A stretch of DNA of 64,000 nt, taken from positions 1-64,000 of the IMG/VR virus record IMGVR_UViG_3300043436_003448, one strand, 5' to 3'. A program made the translations under genes and the position numbers. Below the pieces are notes generated by a model. The model was given only the letters and a program-made list of their open reading frames with translations. It made no database searches and was not told the origin of the DNA. Origin of the DNA: a virus. Shown here in pieces: positions 27,127 through 36,061 of the stretch. Position 1 is the stretch's first letter. Every line of letters starts with the position of its first letter.

Positions 27127-28794
27127 TCAGGATTTCGCAGGAAATGACTTGTTGTTGCGAATGTAAAGTTCCTTCGCGTCCGCATAAGCCACGTCATACT
27201 CAATGCAGTATTTTTCGATCTTTGGAAGATCGGTTTTCGGATCGATTGAGTTCTCCGACTTCGCTGGGCCTGCATTGCCCTTACCAGTTGAAGAAACATC
27301 AACGCCATCAGACAGACCGGCATAGTCCGGCATGTTGGTAAGAGTTCGCTGATAGTTGTCAGTGATGATCTGAACGTGAGCGTCGAACTGCTCAGGCGTG
27401 TAGCCAGCAGTCCGGTCAAGTTCAACTTCAGGCTTCAGGATGTAATCCGTTGAAAGCTTCTCAAGGCGTGAGTAACGCTCAATCCGAGTCTTCTCGCCGT
27501 CAATCTGTGCAATCCTTGCGAGTGCATCAGCCAACTGCTTGCGAAGTTGGACGTTTGCATCCATCACGTCACGAAGATCACGAGAGTATTTGTCTTTATC
27601 GTTGTCTGGACCCATTGGAGGCATTCCGGGTTTAGGAGGAATCGGAGGAGCCCCCGCCGCCGGAGCAGTTGGAGCAGGTTTTTGAACAGGAGGAGCAGCA
27701 GCCGGAGCCGCTGGAGGTTCGGCCGGAGAAGGAGAGGCCATTTGCGCGGGAGCACCGCCACCACCGGCCGCAGCTGGATCAGGTTGACCCGCCGCATTCG
27801 GATCCTGACCAGCAGCACCGGGAGCCGGAGCAGTAGGATCAGGAGGAATCTCATTCGGAACCGCAGGATTAGGCATTCCGGATTGACCAGACTGCCGCAT
27901 CAGGCCCAACAGGAATTGCTGGGGCTGAGTTTCCATGAAGATTTCAAGGAACTCTTCCAAAGTCAGATCGGAGAGTTTTGTTCCGCCGCCGCTGCTGACC
28001 GGAGTTTGTGAAGGATTCGCGGAATACTGATCGGCCATTGGTTTCCGCCCATCGGGTGAAGGCTTGAACGATGGAACAAACGTGTTATTCCCGCCTGGGA
28101 AGACAGCCGAATAACACTCAACAAAAACCGGCGATTCATCCGCGGATCGTCGCGAATAGTGAGCCGGAGGGAGATTCAATCGAGGCATCTCTTCGCCGAG
28201 CGTTGCAATCGGATAAAAGAACCGATCACGCATCCGGGAGTAACGCCAAACTTCAGGAGACCGGCCGACTCGCTTTTTGAGTTCCGGAACCGCGTCTTTC
28301 ATGTGGTATTCGGTCCCAAAGATTGCCCATCGGGGATTCTTGCGACCGATCATTCCCAACTTGTACGGACCGGCAAACCCGAGAACCTCTGGCATTTGCC
28401 TGTCACCATCCTTCGCGCCCGGCTTTTGGCCGGTATGCCCGCGAGTGATCGGAGAAAATTCGTCATGGTCCAAAATTCGGTCATTCATCCCGTCAACCAT
28501 TTCGGCCAGTTCATCGCGGCCGTAATGCTGAGCAGGGACTTCTTTATCCTGAATCTTCTGAGCTGGCACAGTGTGTTCGTGGAACATCGCCACGTCATTC
28601 AGCCGCTGGTATTGATCAGGAGTAAACCGGGATTCAACGAGTTCGCTGATTGTTGGATCATCGCCGCGATGTTCATCCCAAGCAGCAAAACAAGCTTTGT
28701 TTCGCTTTGAGGTATCAGTCATTTCACCCGCCATCGCTTCATGAAAGCGAATCGCGAATTGAGGCTGAGTCTCGTTTTCGTTTGGAATGAGCAT
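27127..28794 (-). CDS. Prohead protease/scaffold (Mu I-like)
   Basis: 555 aa. The N-terminal ~220 residues have the layout of Mu gpI-type proteases: SPITRGHTGQKPG, PEVLGFAG, then SPEVWRYSR and FYPIATLGEEMPRL. A Pro/Ala-rich linker (~310-400) joins a helical coiled-coil scaffold part. Near residue 233 PGGNNTFVPSF matches the capsid N-terminus. Several KYSR or RYSR tripeptides recur, possibly processing sites. It should guide capsid assembly and then cut scaffold and coat. Confidence 0.7.
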   Translation of the reverse strand: MLIPNENETQPQFAIRFHEAMAGEMTDTSKRNKACFAAWDEHRGDDPTISELVESRFTPDQYQRLNDVAMFHEHTVPAQKIQDKEVPAQHYGRDELAEMVDGMNDRILDHDEFSPITRGHTGQKPGAKDGDRQMPEVLGFAGPYKLGMIGRKNPRWAIFGTEYHMKDAVPELKKRVGRSPEVWRYSRMRDRFFYPIATLGEEMPRLNLPPAHYSRRSADESPVFVECYSAVFPGGNNTFVPSFKPSPDGRKPMADQYSANPSQTPVSSGGGTKLSDLTLEEFLEIFMETQPQQFLLGLMRQSGQSGMPNPAVPNEIPPDPTAPAPGAAGQDPNAAGQPDPAAAGGGGAPAQMASPSPAEPPAAPAAAPPVQKPAPTAPAAGAPPIPPKPGMPPMGPDNDKDKYSRDLRDVMDANVQLRKQLADALARIAQIDGEKTRIERYSRLEKLSTDYILKPEVELDRTAGYTPEQFDAHVQIITDNYQRTLTNMPDYAGLSDGVDVSSTGKGNAGPAKSENSIDPKTDLPKIEKYCIEYDVAYADAKELYIRNNKSFPAKS

Positions 28795-28823
28795 CAGGAG
28801 TAAAACCCGTAATCCGTAAACGA

Positions 28824-28864
28824 CAAAAGCCCCATCAAAACCGGTTAAGGCTTTGATGGGGCTT
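28824..28864 (-). terminator. Rho-independent terminator
   Basis: Minus strand AGCCCCATCAAAG and TTTTGATGGGGCT form a 12-bp stem followed by TTTTG. It separates the packaging genes from the capsid transcript starting at 28794. Confidence 0.75.
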
Positions 28865-28940
28865 GCTGCTGACCATCATGTCAAAGTGTCAATCTGAAAT
28901 CTGAACATTCAGAAGGTATGCCTGAAACGCAAATTGCCTA

Positions 28941-28958
28941 CGTTCCATGCATGTGACA
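28941..28958. promoter_or_regulatory. Palindrome site f
   Basis: CGTTCCATGCATGTGACA: right half intact, left half degenerate. 147 nt upstream of the protease/scaffold gene, on the far side of the terminator. Confidence 0.5.
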
Positions 28959-28965
28959 TCCAAGT

Positions 28966-29295
28966 TCAGAGATGTTGAATAAATTCCGTTCGAGTGTCAA
29001 CAACACTGCCAAGAAAAAAAGAATATGTCACAGAAATTTCAGCATCCTCATTCGGAAGGCCGTCTTTCGGCAGATCCTTTTCCATGTCGCGGATGATTTC
29101 GGCCGGGAGGAGGAGCTTCGCGCGATCGGTCACAGGTTCACGATTCAGGACCGGACAAACGAGAACCCGGATTGTTGCTCGCCTTGACTTGGCATTCCGA
29201 TAGCAGACCCGGCATTCAATGATGCCGGTAAACTTCTTGCGTTCTGACCTGGCAATCGTTGCGGTCGAACGCTGAGTGAAAATCTGCCAATCCAT
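28966..29295 (-). CDS. Small structural-region protein, unknown
   Basis: 109 aa, mixed alpha/beta, with CRVCYRN near the N-terminus. ATG overlaps the stop of the membrane peptide upstream (TAATG). The dispersed word here encodes LLLPAE. No family recognised; a head-completion role is possible from position. Confidence 0.55.
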   Translation of the reverse strand: MDWQIFTQRSTATIARSERKKFTGIIECRVCYRNAKSRRATIRVLVCPVLNREPVTDRAKLLLPAEIIRDMEKDLPKDGLPNEDAEISVTYSFFLGSVVDTRTEFIQHL

Positions 29296-29447
29296 TATTT
29301 GTTTCCCGCAGCCTGATTATTCTGCTGATCTGCTTCCGGATTGTCTTTGAACCCCTGAGATGCCATCGCGATGAGCATGTAGATGATCAGGAAAATCCCG
29401 ATGAAAACACCCGCTGCAATCGCAACGATTTGCTTGAGAAGCTTCAA
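29295..29447 (-). CDS. 50-aa membrane peptide
   Basis: TTG start at 29447, overlapping the previous stop (TTGA), with GGAGAGGGAAA upstream. One hydrophobic helix (AIAAGVFIGIFLIIYMLIAM) then a polar tail. It starts with KLLKQ and ends AAGNK. Short coupling on both sides supports it as a real gene. Function unknown. Confidence 0.6.
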   Translation of the reverse strand: MKLLKQIVAIAAGVFIGIFLIIYMLIAMASQGFKDNPEADQQNNQAAGNK

Positions 29448-29758
29448 TTTCCCTCTCCCGGCCGAAACTTTCCAACCATGATATCGCGATGGCTCAGATA
29501 CTCTTGAATCATCGCCGTTAGCCCTTCGATCGCTTTGGAGTTCCTGGTAAACGTGATGATCGTGAGCCTATTGGAAAGGCCAATCTGTTTCCAGCAAGAC
29601 TGACAAACCGGAACCAATGTTGAGCCATCCGGCATGAATGGAGGGCACATTTCGAGGCAGCCTGCACACCGGTATTGATGGCCGGTCAGATTGGGCGCAC
29701 CCTGCTTGATTTTCTTCGGATTATGGGAATCCGGACCATTCGGAAGGCTGCCAGCCAT
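29444..29758 (-). CDS. Zinc-ribbon-like small protein
   Basis: 104 aa from ATG 29758 (TAGGG upstream). CAGCLEMC and CQSCW, two CxxC-type knuckles, suggest a zinc-bound ribbon. The C-terminal half is helical. Placed between the KTSC protein and the membrane peptide. DNA- or RNA-binding possible but unproved. Confidence 0.6.
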   Translation of the reverse strand: MAGSLPNGPDSHNPKKIKQGAPNLTGHQYRCAGCLEMCPPFMPDGSTLVPVCQSCWKQIGLSNRLTIITFTRNSKAIEGLTAMIQEYLSHRDIMVGKFRPGEGN

Positions 29759-29800
29759 TTTCAACCCTACCAACTGCAGCCATCTTGGCGATTTTTGTGC

Positions 29801-31054
29801 CTACCTCACTCGCTGAGGAGTACCACGCTCCAGCCGGCCGCGATCCATGTTCCCAACATTCGGCCGATGGGCAGTTGGAGAATATCGCCCCACTACAGCA
29901 TTGGGCAATGGACTTGTCAGGGTTTCCGTCCTTCCATCGGAATAAACCGCCGTCCGGGTTCGCCGCTGAAATCGCTGAATCCCCATGTTGACCAGAGCCC
30001 GCCGAGGCAAATACCCCTGCGCCGCTCGCGTCAGATTGTACGTGAACTGGTGACCTGCGACCGTTCCCCGGATCCTGAGACGATCCCAGACCCATTTGCC
30101 TTTTGATCCCGCCTGCTGCAGATCATCAAACCAATCCGGATGAACATCATCGTATTCGTATGTTGGCCCGCCGACGGTCCCGGAGCGACCTGAACGCCGA
30201 TCCTTTTGCTTGTAGCGAATGATGAGTTTGGATTTCAGGGGATAATCCAGGTTAAACCTGAATCCGATTGAATGCACGTTGCTCGACTGAACGGCAATCA
30301 TCACACCGGTCAAAACCGGATCGTCCGGGACCAAGATTCTGTGATACCCGGGACCGCGAATCTCCCATCGGCCATCTGACAGAATCCTGACATTCGGATG
30401 AGGCCCGAGAGCGTAATCGGTAGCAGGAGGCAGGCGATTTGCCCCGTTAAATGGAACATTCCCACCATTTCCAGAACCGCCGGAGTTTCGGCCGGGAGGA
30501 GAGGGGGAATTCTGGCGCGGAGGATTCGGTTGTCGTGGCTGCCGAGGCTGAATCGGAGGCAGATCAGGAACATTAGCCCCCTCAAACCAGTCTTCCACTC
30601 TCCGGCCGCCCGCCTGTTCAGGGCTGACAGGTTCTTCGGACAACTGAGGAGCAAACTGGCTCAACATGTTCAGAGCCTGCTGAACATTCTGGCGCATAGG
30701 ATTCAGGGACTGAGACCCTTCCCGTCCCCGAAGCCACGATTGAAGCAGTTGGCCCGGAGTTCCCAGAGAATTCAGAACCTGAGAGACCAGAGAATTCGCC
30801 TGCTCCCTGGCTAATCGTTCCACCGATTCGGCCATTCGGACCAACTGAGAACCGACCGGCAGAGCGCCGCCAGTTCCCCGCAAGGCCGATGCCAGCTGGC
30901 GGGAATCGGATTGCAGTTGCTGAGCAGTCTGAGAAGTCGGGTATTGCAGAGCCCGTTTCATCCGCTCGAGTATTTCCGTTGCTCGCTGGGCGTTTTCGCG
31001 AGCCTGAGCGTTTCTGTTTGAGTTCGGGAATAGTTTGTTGTTTCGCATGGCCAT
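29801..31054 (-). CDS. KTSC-domain structural protein
   Basis: 417 aa from ATG 31054, which overlaps the terminase stop (TGATG). Helical N-terminal half (NAQARENAQRATEILERMKR), a Pro/Gly linker, then a KTSC-like domain: SSNVHSIGFRFNLDY, PTYEYDDVHPDWFDDLQQAG, SKGKWVWDRLRIRG. KTSC domains occur in many phages, function unsettled. The spot after the terminase is where the portal normally is. A minor head role is inferred. Confidence 0.65.
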   Translation of the reverse strand: MAMRNNKLFPNSNRNAQARENAQRATEILERMKRALQYPTSQTAQQLQSDSRQLASALRGTGGALPVGSQLVRMAESVERLAREQANSLVSQVLNSLGTPGQLLQSWLRGREGSQSLNPMRQNVQQALNMLSQFAPQLSEEPVSPEQAGGRRVEDWFEGANVPDLPPIQPRQPRQPNPPRQNSPSPPGRNSGGSGNGGNVPFNGANRLPPATDYALGPHPNVRILSDGRWEIRGPGYHRILVPDDPVLTGVMIAVQSSNVHSIGFRFNLDYPLKSKLIIRYKQKDRRSGRSGTVGGPTYEYDDVHPDWFDDLQQAGSKGKWVWDRLRIRGTVAGHQFTYNLTRAAQGYLPRRALVNMGIQRFQRRTRTAVYSDGRTETLTSPLPNAVVGRYSPTAHRPNVGNMDRGRLERGTPQRVR

Positions 31055-32901
31055 CAATAATTCTCCTCTTGCTGATTCCCCTTCTTCCCCCGGCCGTACC
31101 TCCCGCCGAAAGAAGTTTCCATTCCACCGCCAGCCAGAAGATCCCGCCAATTGCCGTTACTCTTCGCGACACTTTGAGCCGCTTTGGAGCTCGACCGAGC
31201 CGACTCGATTGTCAGTCCGATCTGAGAATCATCAGAAAACGTAAGATACCTCAGAGCATCCATGCAGTGATCATCAAACTTCAGGGGCTCAGGCCGAGGA
31301 TTCAAAGGATTGTCGCTTTGACCGTCGGCGCCCGATCCCTTCACCCACCGATATTTCTTCATTTCCCTGATTGTGTTCACGCACGAATAGTGAACAAACA
31401 ACCGAGGCCGCTGAATCATCGATTCGGTGAACTCATTCCATTCCGGGATTGATCGTTTCAGCAACCACTGAACATGCTCAATGCCTTCAATCACAGCATT
31501 CCGAGCCATCGACATGTTCAGGTTTGGAATTTCCTCGCCCATCTGCCTTGTGAGTCTTCCCAACTGCTGGGCAAGACGAATGTTCCCTGGCGAAGCAGGA
31601 TCAGCGTAAGTCGTCCCGTACCAAGGCTGATTCGGCCAGGGATGCCGCTTCGTCACATCGATCAGGTGATCGACCGTCGTTTTCTCCTGATCAGTCGAAT
31701 AGAGTTCATCATAAACAAACCATTGAGACAGACGATTTCGAGCGCCCCACAAGCAGACGAAAGCATTTTGAGGACCGGCACCCCAGTCAATCGCCCGCCG
31801 ATGGCTGCAATTCCCGGACAGAATCCAATCAAAGATTTCATCCCCGACCACATGAACAGTCGGATCAAATGTCTTGTAAATCACTCCTTCAAAGGCTGCA
31901 AAGAGACCTTTCAGCCGCATCCCGAGCGATTCTTTTGGAATCATCCCAAAGTATTCGTCGAACCACTCTTTCGAGACGTGGCCCGCTTCCATCGCACATT
32001 CAGTGTTCGCATGGAAAACTTCCCAGTCATCGGGAAGGTGTTTCATATTTGAACGAAGAGTGATCTTCTCAGACTTGCCGTCTTCAGGTTTCGGCCGCTT
32101 CCCGTTCTGAATCATCTCCTCAATATCACCGGACAAATCCGGATCGACCGGCGTATACTCGACCATCTTGGAGCCGGGAAGATTGTATTCACGGCATCCG
32201 CGGAGAACTTCAGTAAACACGCCCCAAGGAAATTGCTCGACAAAGGCGAAACCGCCAATGGATCGAGCCATCATCTGGTGAGCACCCTGTTGCCAGCTTT
32301 TGAACTCCAGAGACCAATTACCCAGAGCAGTGTAAGGGTATTGGTCAGGGATCAGTTTTCGGAAGAGTTCCTTATCAGCCTGGCAGGCAGTTGGAAGCAA
32401 GGGAACACGGTAGGGCAATTGCTGTTTCGGCCGATACCACGAAACACGGTCCCAGTCGATATCTTCATCCAGAATATGCCCGTGTCCGTAGAGCTTTTCC
32501 TTCCAGCATGTTTCCATCGACTGTTCATAAGAACCGCCGATCACCCAAAACGGAGTATCAACGCGAGGGGCTGGAGTGTTCAGAACGAACTTGGCGACTT
32601 TGGCCATAGTCGTTTCGGTTGTGCCGGCACCGTTTCCGCCGAGTAACCACACAACCCCGCGCGAGGGGCAATTGTAGAACGCAGTTTGCTGGTCGTATCG
32701 CTCAGGTTGATCCTTCCGGGGCTGCCATTTCAGTTGCGCCGGGAGTTCGATTCCAAATGCTGCTTCAGCGAGTTCCGCGAGTTCAGCGAGTTCGAATGAA
32801 TCAGGATTTGCGTTGAAAAGCTTGTCAAAGAATTCGTCGTCAAGTTCCGGGAACTCCGGAAGTACGGCCGAGGAGGAAGGGGGACCGGCGAGGGCGATCA
32901 T
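31054..32901 (-). CDS. Terminase large subunit
   Basis: 615 aa. Packaging motor ATPase plus nuclease. Walker A-like region at residues 88-97 reads GGNGAGTTET, lacking the usual lysine. RNase H-like nuclease acids: RRAIDWGAG, YADPASPG and the FDDHCMDALRY end. It translocates and cuts DNA at the portal. No small terminase is obvious nearby. The missing P-loop lysine is notable (see findings). Confidence 0.85.
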   Translation of the reverse strand: MIALAGPPSSSAVLPEFPELDDEFFDKLFNANPDSFELAELAELAEAAFGIELPAQLKWQPRKDQPERYDQQTAFYNCPSRGVVWLLGGNGAGTTETTMAKVAKFVLNTPAPRVDTPFWVIGGSYEQSMETCWKEKLYGHGHILDEDIDWDRVSWYRPKQQLPYRVPLLPTACQADKELFRKLIPDQYPYTALGNWSLEFKSWQQGAHQMMARSIGGFAFVEQFPWGVFTEVLRGCREYNLPGSKMVEYTPVDPDLSGDIEEMIQNGKRPKPEDGKSEKITLRSNMKHLPDDWEVFHANTECAMEAGHVSKEWFDEYFGMIPKESLGMRLKGLFAAFEGVIYKTFDPTVHVVGDEIFDWILSGNCSHRRAIDWGAGPQNAFVCLWGARNRLSQWFVYDELYSTDQEKTTVDHLIDVTKRHPWPNQPWYGTTYADPASPGNIRLAQQLGRLTRQMGEEIPNLNMSMARNAVIEGIEHVQWLLKRSIPEWNEFTESMIQRPRLFVHYSCVNTIREMKKYRWVKGSGADGQSDNPLNPRPEPLKFDDHCMDALRYLTFSDDSQIGLTIESARSSSKAAQSVAKSNGNWRDLLAGGGMETSFGGRYGRGKKGNQQEENY

Positions 32902-32903
32902 GG

Positions 32904-33140
32904 TTATTCACTACCCTTGAGTTCCACAGGCTCCACAGGTTCAACCAGCAGAGCCCCAGAAGGACATTCTTTGACCTGCTCAGTAATCTTCTCAGTCGTC
33001 GCGCCTTCCATATTGACCCACGGCCGCAGATCAGGATTGAAAACCTCCGGGAGGCCCAGCCAGCAACTTTTGCAGTGAACGCAAAGATCAGAGTTCCACA
33101 GGACGTTGATTTCGCCGTTTGTGTATGTCCGTTCGGCCAT
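32904..33140 (-). CDS. YjdI-like ferredoxin (Fer4_19)
   Basis: 78 aa from ATG 33140 (MAERTYTNGEINVLWNSD), overlapping the previous stop as TAATG. CVHCKSC and a later CPSGAL match the divergent 4Fe-4S mono-cluster ferredoxin of the YjdI type, including LPEVFNPDLRPW. Immediately precedes the terminase. An electron carrier in a virion-operon is strange; a structural cluster is equally possible. Confidence 0.7.
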   Translation of the reverse strand: MAERTYTNGEINVLWNSDLCVHCKSCWLGLPEVFNPDLRPWVNMEGATTEKITEQVKECPSGALLVEPVEPVELKGSE

Positions 33141-33331
33141 TACTTCAAAACCTCTGGAATGCGATCCTTCGCGAGTTCGGATTTCATTTCCCTGATCACT
33201 TCCATTCGGCCGACCGTCTTTCCGTGTTGGAATGAGCAATTGGCGTACTTCTGGCCAAACTTAAACCCAACGAATATCCAGATTGAATTGCATAGCAAGA
33301 TGACCGAAACAATCAGGATTTTTTCTCTCAT
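33140..33331 (-). CDS. Small membrane protein
   Basis: 63 aa from ATG 33331, overlapping the previous stop (ATGA). Residues 4-24 (KILIVSVILLCNSIWIFVGF) form one membrane helix, then a basic soluble tail. Coupled to the ferredoxin. Function unknown. Confidence 0.55.
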   Translation of the reverse strand: MREKILIVSVILLCNSIWIFVGFKFGQKYANCSFQHGKTVGRMEVIREMKSELAKDRIPEVLK

Positions 33332-33792
33332 ACCCATGTTTCATGATCCTTGTCAGGTTCATCATCCCCTTCATCCGGACCAATCGCCCACTGCTTCAGA
33401 AGCTCCATCAGGAACGGCAGCACAAACCACCGAATGAACATCCAACCGAAACCAGTTGGCAGAATTCCGACCTGTTGAAGCTGGCCAACAATCTTTGTCC
33501 GCTGGTTCTTCAGTTCTTTAAGCTGAATCTTCCGCCGGACTTTCGAGTTTACTTTTCTTCCCGGAGCCAGATCGACAACCGATTCAAACGCTGTCGCGAG
33601 CATCCCCGTTTTGTAAATCTCTGCAGCCGCGCAGAGGCACATATTGAACATCGAATCCGGGACATCGATCAGGCATTCGTTGACGATCTTCTGATACGTC
33701 GGAAGGCCGCAGATTATCGTTGTTGCTTCAATGGCAGACTTGGCGAATGTTGCCCTGGGGAAGTCGATGTGGGATGAGTGAAATTCGGTCAT
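33328..33792 (-). CDS. Unknown protein with C-terminal membrane helix
   Basis: 154 aa. Helical, Cys-containing N-terminal two thirds, a basic stretch (VRRKIQLKELKNQRTKIV), then a hydrophobic segment (WMFIRWFVLPFLMELL) and an acidic tail. It could be a membrane anchor near the packaging genes. No family recognised. Confidence 0.55.
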   Translation of the reverse strand: MTEFHSSHIDFPRATFAKSAIEATTIICGLPTYQKIVNECLIDVPDSMFNMCLCAAAEIYKTGMLATAFESVVDLAPGRKVNSKVRRKIQLKELKNQRTKIVGQLQQVGILPTGFGWMFIRWFVLPFLMELLKQWAIGPDEGDDEPDKDHETWV

Positions 33793-33795
33793 GGT

Positions 33796-33918
33796 TCACC
33801 AAACAATCGGAATGCCGCAAAGCATCAAAGGTAAAGAATGTTCGGCCGCCAACTCCACATCGAAAGGCTTCGACGCATCAGGCGACCAAATGAACCGACG
33901 CCAAGCTGAACGACTCAT
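33796..33918 (-). CDS. 40-aa ORF, unknown
   Basis: ATG 33918 overlaps the stop of the 42-aa ORF upstream (ATGA); stop lies 3 nt before the next gene. Begins MSRSAWRRFIWSPDASKPF. Coupling on both sides supports translation. No function seen. It carries AAEHS near one degenerate CGGCCG word. Confidence 0.4.
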   Translation of the reverse strand: MSRSAWRRFIWSPDASKPFDVELAAEHSLPLMLCGIPIVW

Positions 33919-34043
33919 GACGTGCAACCAACATAAATCAGGAACAAGATCCACAACAAAAACGGGATGACATAACAAGACCCATCATCACCGGGAGTCA
34001 TCTGAGGAGGTGGCGGAATCGGAGGTGGTGGCGGGCAATTCAT
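33915..34043 (-). CDS. 42-aa Pro-rich membrane peptide
   Basis: ATG 34043 overlaps the stop of the thioredoxin-like gene (ATGA). Pro-rich start (NCPPPPPIPPPP), then CYVIPFLLWILFLIYVG, one membrane helix, and CTS end. Short but well coupled. Unknown. Confidence 0.45.
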   Translation of the reverse strand: MNCPPPPPIPPPPQMTPGDDGSCYVIPFLLWILFLIYVGCTS

Positions 34044-34993
34044 TTCAAGATCACTTTCAAATCCGGAATCAATCGACCGCCCATCCGAACAACCACTTCC
34101 CGGCCGTTGACCTCAATAGCTTTCACCGTCGCCGACACTTCCAGAATCTTCCGGTAACTCACATCAATCGGAGGATCGAAACTCACAACCCGCTTCCCGG
34201 CTGGCCAACTGATCTTTCCGCCGCCGAGTGTCATCCCTTCCCGAGACAAAAGCCCGTCCAGGACTTTCAACAATGGATCGTCCAAATCAACGTCGATTTC
34301 CGGCAGCCACGCTGAAGCAACGGCACCAGAGGGAGAAAGCTTCCCAGCCTTCATCAACTCAGATCGAGCCACGTTTTCCAGCATCGCGGCAATGACGGCC
34401 GAAGAGGAGGAGCCATCGACTTTCACGATCTGAAATCCTTTGACCTCTATTTCTTCCCCCGCATCTTTCGAAACTTCCGCTCCCGCTTTCTCCTGGTGTT
34501 CGCCAATCCACTTTTCGAGGGTTTTGGTGTCCATTGCACCGCTGAACGTTGTTCCGTCCGGCGCGAGCCAACAGGGGCAGGCTCCAGAGGGAGACGGCCC
34601 CGCCGCTGGGACCGGGATTGTCGTGAAGGCGAATTTTGGCTTAGAGGCTGAAAGATTCCTTGTTTGAATGTCACATGAACCGCACGGCCATGTGCCATCC
34701 GTAGTAAAAAGAGTTGCGGTTTTCCGCCCTGCCTTTCCGGCCGAATCTTCCGCATCATCCTTCACCACTTCCGGCGGGATAAACTCCATCCACTGAGCCG
34801 ACAGCCGCGGAGGATCATTCTTCGCGAAGTCATCCGGCAGAACGGGAGCTTCCTCTTCAATGGCCTGCTGGACCGACAAATCAACGTCGATCAGCACTTT
34901 TGGAGGCGGCCCGCTTGCAATGCAGGTTCCCAGAGCGAGCCCGAAGACGAAGAAGAACACAATGCCGATAAGAATGATTTCAGATAACTTCAT
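34040..34993 (-). CDS. Membrane-anchored thioredoxin-like protein
   Basis: 317 aa. N-terminal signal anchor (IILIGIVFFFVFGLALG); a Cys at residue 24 makes a non-standard lipobox. TWPCGSC at 102-107 is a thioredoxin-type CxxC, and FTTDGTWPC and the following CPCW with WIGEH fit a thioredoxin-like fold. The C-terminal third is beta-rich. It may make or reshuffle disulphides at the cell surface, which would suit the Cys-rich virion protein, but that is speculative. Confidence 0.6.
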   Translation of the reverse strand: MKLSEIILIGIVFFFVFGLALGTCIASGPPPKVLIDVDLSVQQAIEEEAPVLPDDFAKNDPPRLSAQWMEFIPPEVVKDDAEDSAGKAGRKTATLFTTDGTWPCGSCDIQTRNLSASKPKFAFTTIPVPAAGPSPSGACPCWLAPDGTTFSGAMDTKTLEKWIGEHQEKAGAEVSKDAGEEIEVKGFQIVKVDGSSSSAVIAAMLENVARSELMKAGKLSPSGAVASAWLPEIDVDLDDPLLKVLDGLLSREGMTLGGGKISWPAGKRVVSFDPPIDVSYRKILEVSATVKAIEVNGREVVVRMGGRLIPDLKVILK

Positions 34994-36003
34994 GATGCCA
35001 GCCTTTCCATTTCACTGACTGATCGAGTTCCAGTTTCAGAGCTTCCATCAACCCTGTATTCCTGCCCTGGGCGAACGCAAATTGCATGAGCATCCCACCA
35101 CTGAGACCGCCGCTGGGCTTTGATGAACTCACGTTCCTTCACCCCGTAGCATCCGGGAGGAAGCTTCACTTTTGTTCCATCCTTCAGAACAATCTCTTCC
35201 GGCCCGGACGGCATATTGTCGCCCCACGACTGAGCATCAACGAAACAATCCTCGCCGTCCTGATCCACGTAAACACCGATAACAGCCTGACAGTGAGCGC
35301 CGGTATCAGACGCAACACACTGGCCGTTTTTGTCGCGATTGCCGAACAACGTATCCCAGCACCGGAACACACCGAAGTAGCTGGCGATTGCATCCGCAAT
35401 CTGATCATTCGAGCGAGTGGAATGAACTGAGCAAGTATGCTGCTGGAGTTCCGCCATCAGTTCGGCAGGCATCCGCTGATTCTTCGAACTGTACGAGACG
35501 GCCCAACTCTCATTGTTCTGACTCAAATCTGCCGAACCATAAACGCCGCGTTTCGCAAACCCGCCAACGCCATTGATACCGGCCAGAAACTCAGCGATCC
35601 ACGGACCGCATGATCCGTCGCCGCTTCCCAACTGACCCTTGCCAACGATGATTCGCGAGCCGACGTAAGCAGGCTCCCACGCGATTTCAACCGGCTTGCC
35701 AAACGCCAGTTTGTTGCCGAGCGAATGAAGATAGCTCGCATTCAATGCAGTATCAGCCCCACGGCCAACGCACGTTCCCCGGCGCTGGTGGTGAGGCTTA
35801 TACGGCCGAAACTTCATCCACTGATTCCAGAGGAAGACACCAAGAACACCTTTTGCCTTGAGAGCTTCCCACCGGCCATTGAACTGCGATTGACCAACTC
35901 GGAACTCAACCTTGATCCCGGCATCGGCCATTCTTTGATCAACTGCCTCAGCGTAAGCCTGAGAGAGGATGCAGCCGAGTAGCGATTGATCGATTTTGGC
36001 CAT
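34990..36003 (-). CDS. Papain-like cysteine peptidase
   Basis: 337 aa. Papain-type order of catalytic motifs: RRGTCVGRG (Cys78), GAHCQAVIGVY (His237) and DAQSWG at 256-261, where the usual Asn is Gln. No signal peptide. ATGA-coupled to the thioredoxin-like gene. Could cut virion proteins or cell-wall peptides in lysis or entry. Fold call is good, role is inferred. Confidence 0.65.
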   Translation of the reverse strand: MAKIDQSLLGCILSQAYAEAVDQRMADAGIKVEFRVGQSQFNGRWEALKAKGVLGVFLWNQWMKFRPYKPHHQRRGTCVGRGADTALNASYLHSLGNKLAFGKPVEIAWEPAYVGSRIIVGKGQLGSGDGSCGPWIAEFLAGINGVGGFAKRGVYGSADLSQNNESWAVSYSSKNQRMPAELMAELQQHTCSVHSTRSNDQIADAIASYFGVFRCWDTLFGNRDKNGQCVASDTGAHCQAVIGVYVDQDGEDCFVDAQSWGDNMPSGPEEIVLKDGTKVKLPPGCYGVKEREFIKAQRRSQWWDAHAICVRPGQEYRVDGSSETGTRSVSEMERLAS

Positions 36004-36029
36004 GATTGTTTGTTCCGGGTTTGGTCAAA

Positions 36030-36047
36030 TGTTACATGCAGGTCACA
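36030..36047. promoter_or_regulatory. Palindrome site g
   Basis: TGTTACATGCAGGTCACA, 27 nt upstream of the peptidase gene and just before the small gene at 36062. Confidence 0.6.
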
Positions 36048-36061
36048 TGACAGGCAGTTGA

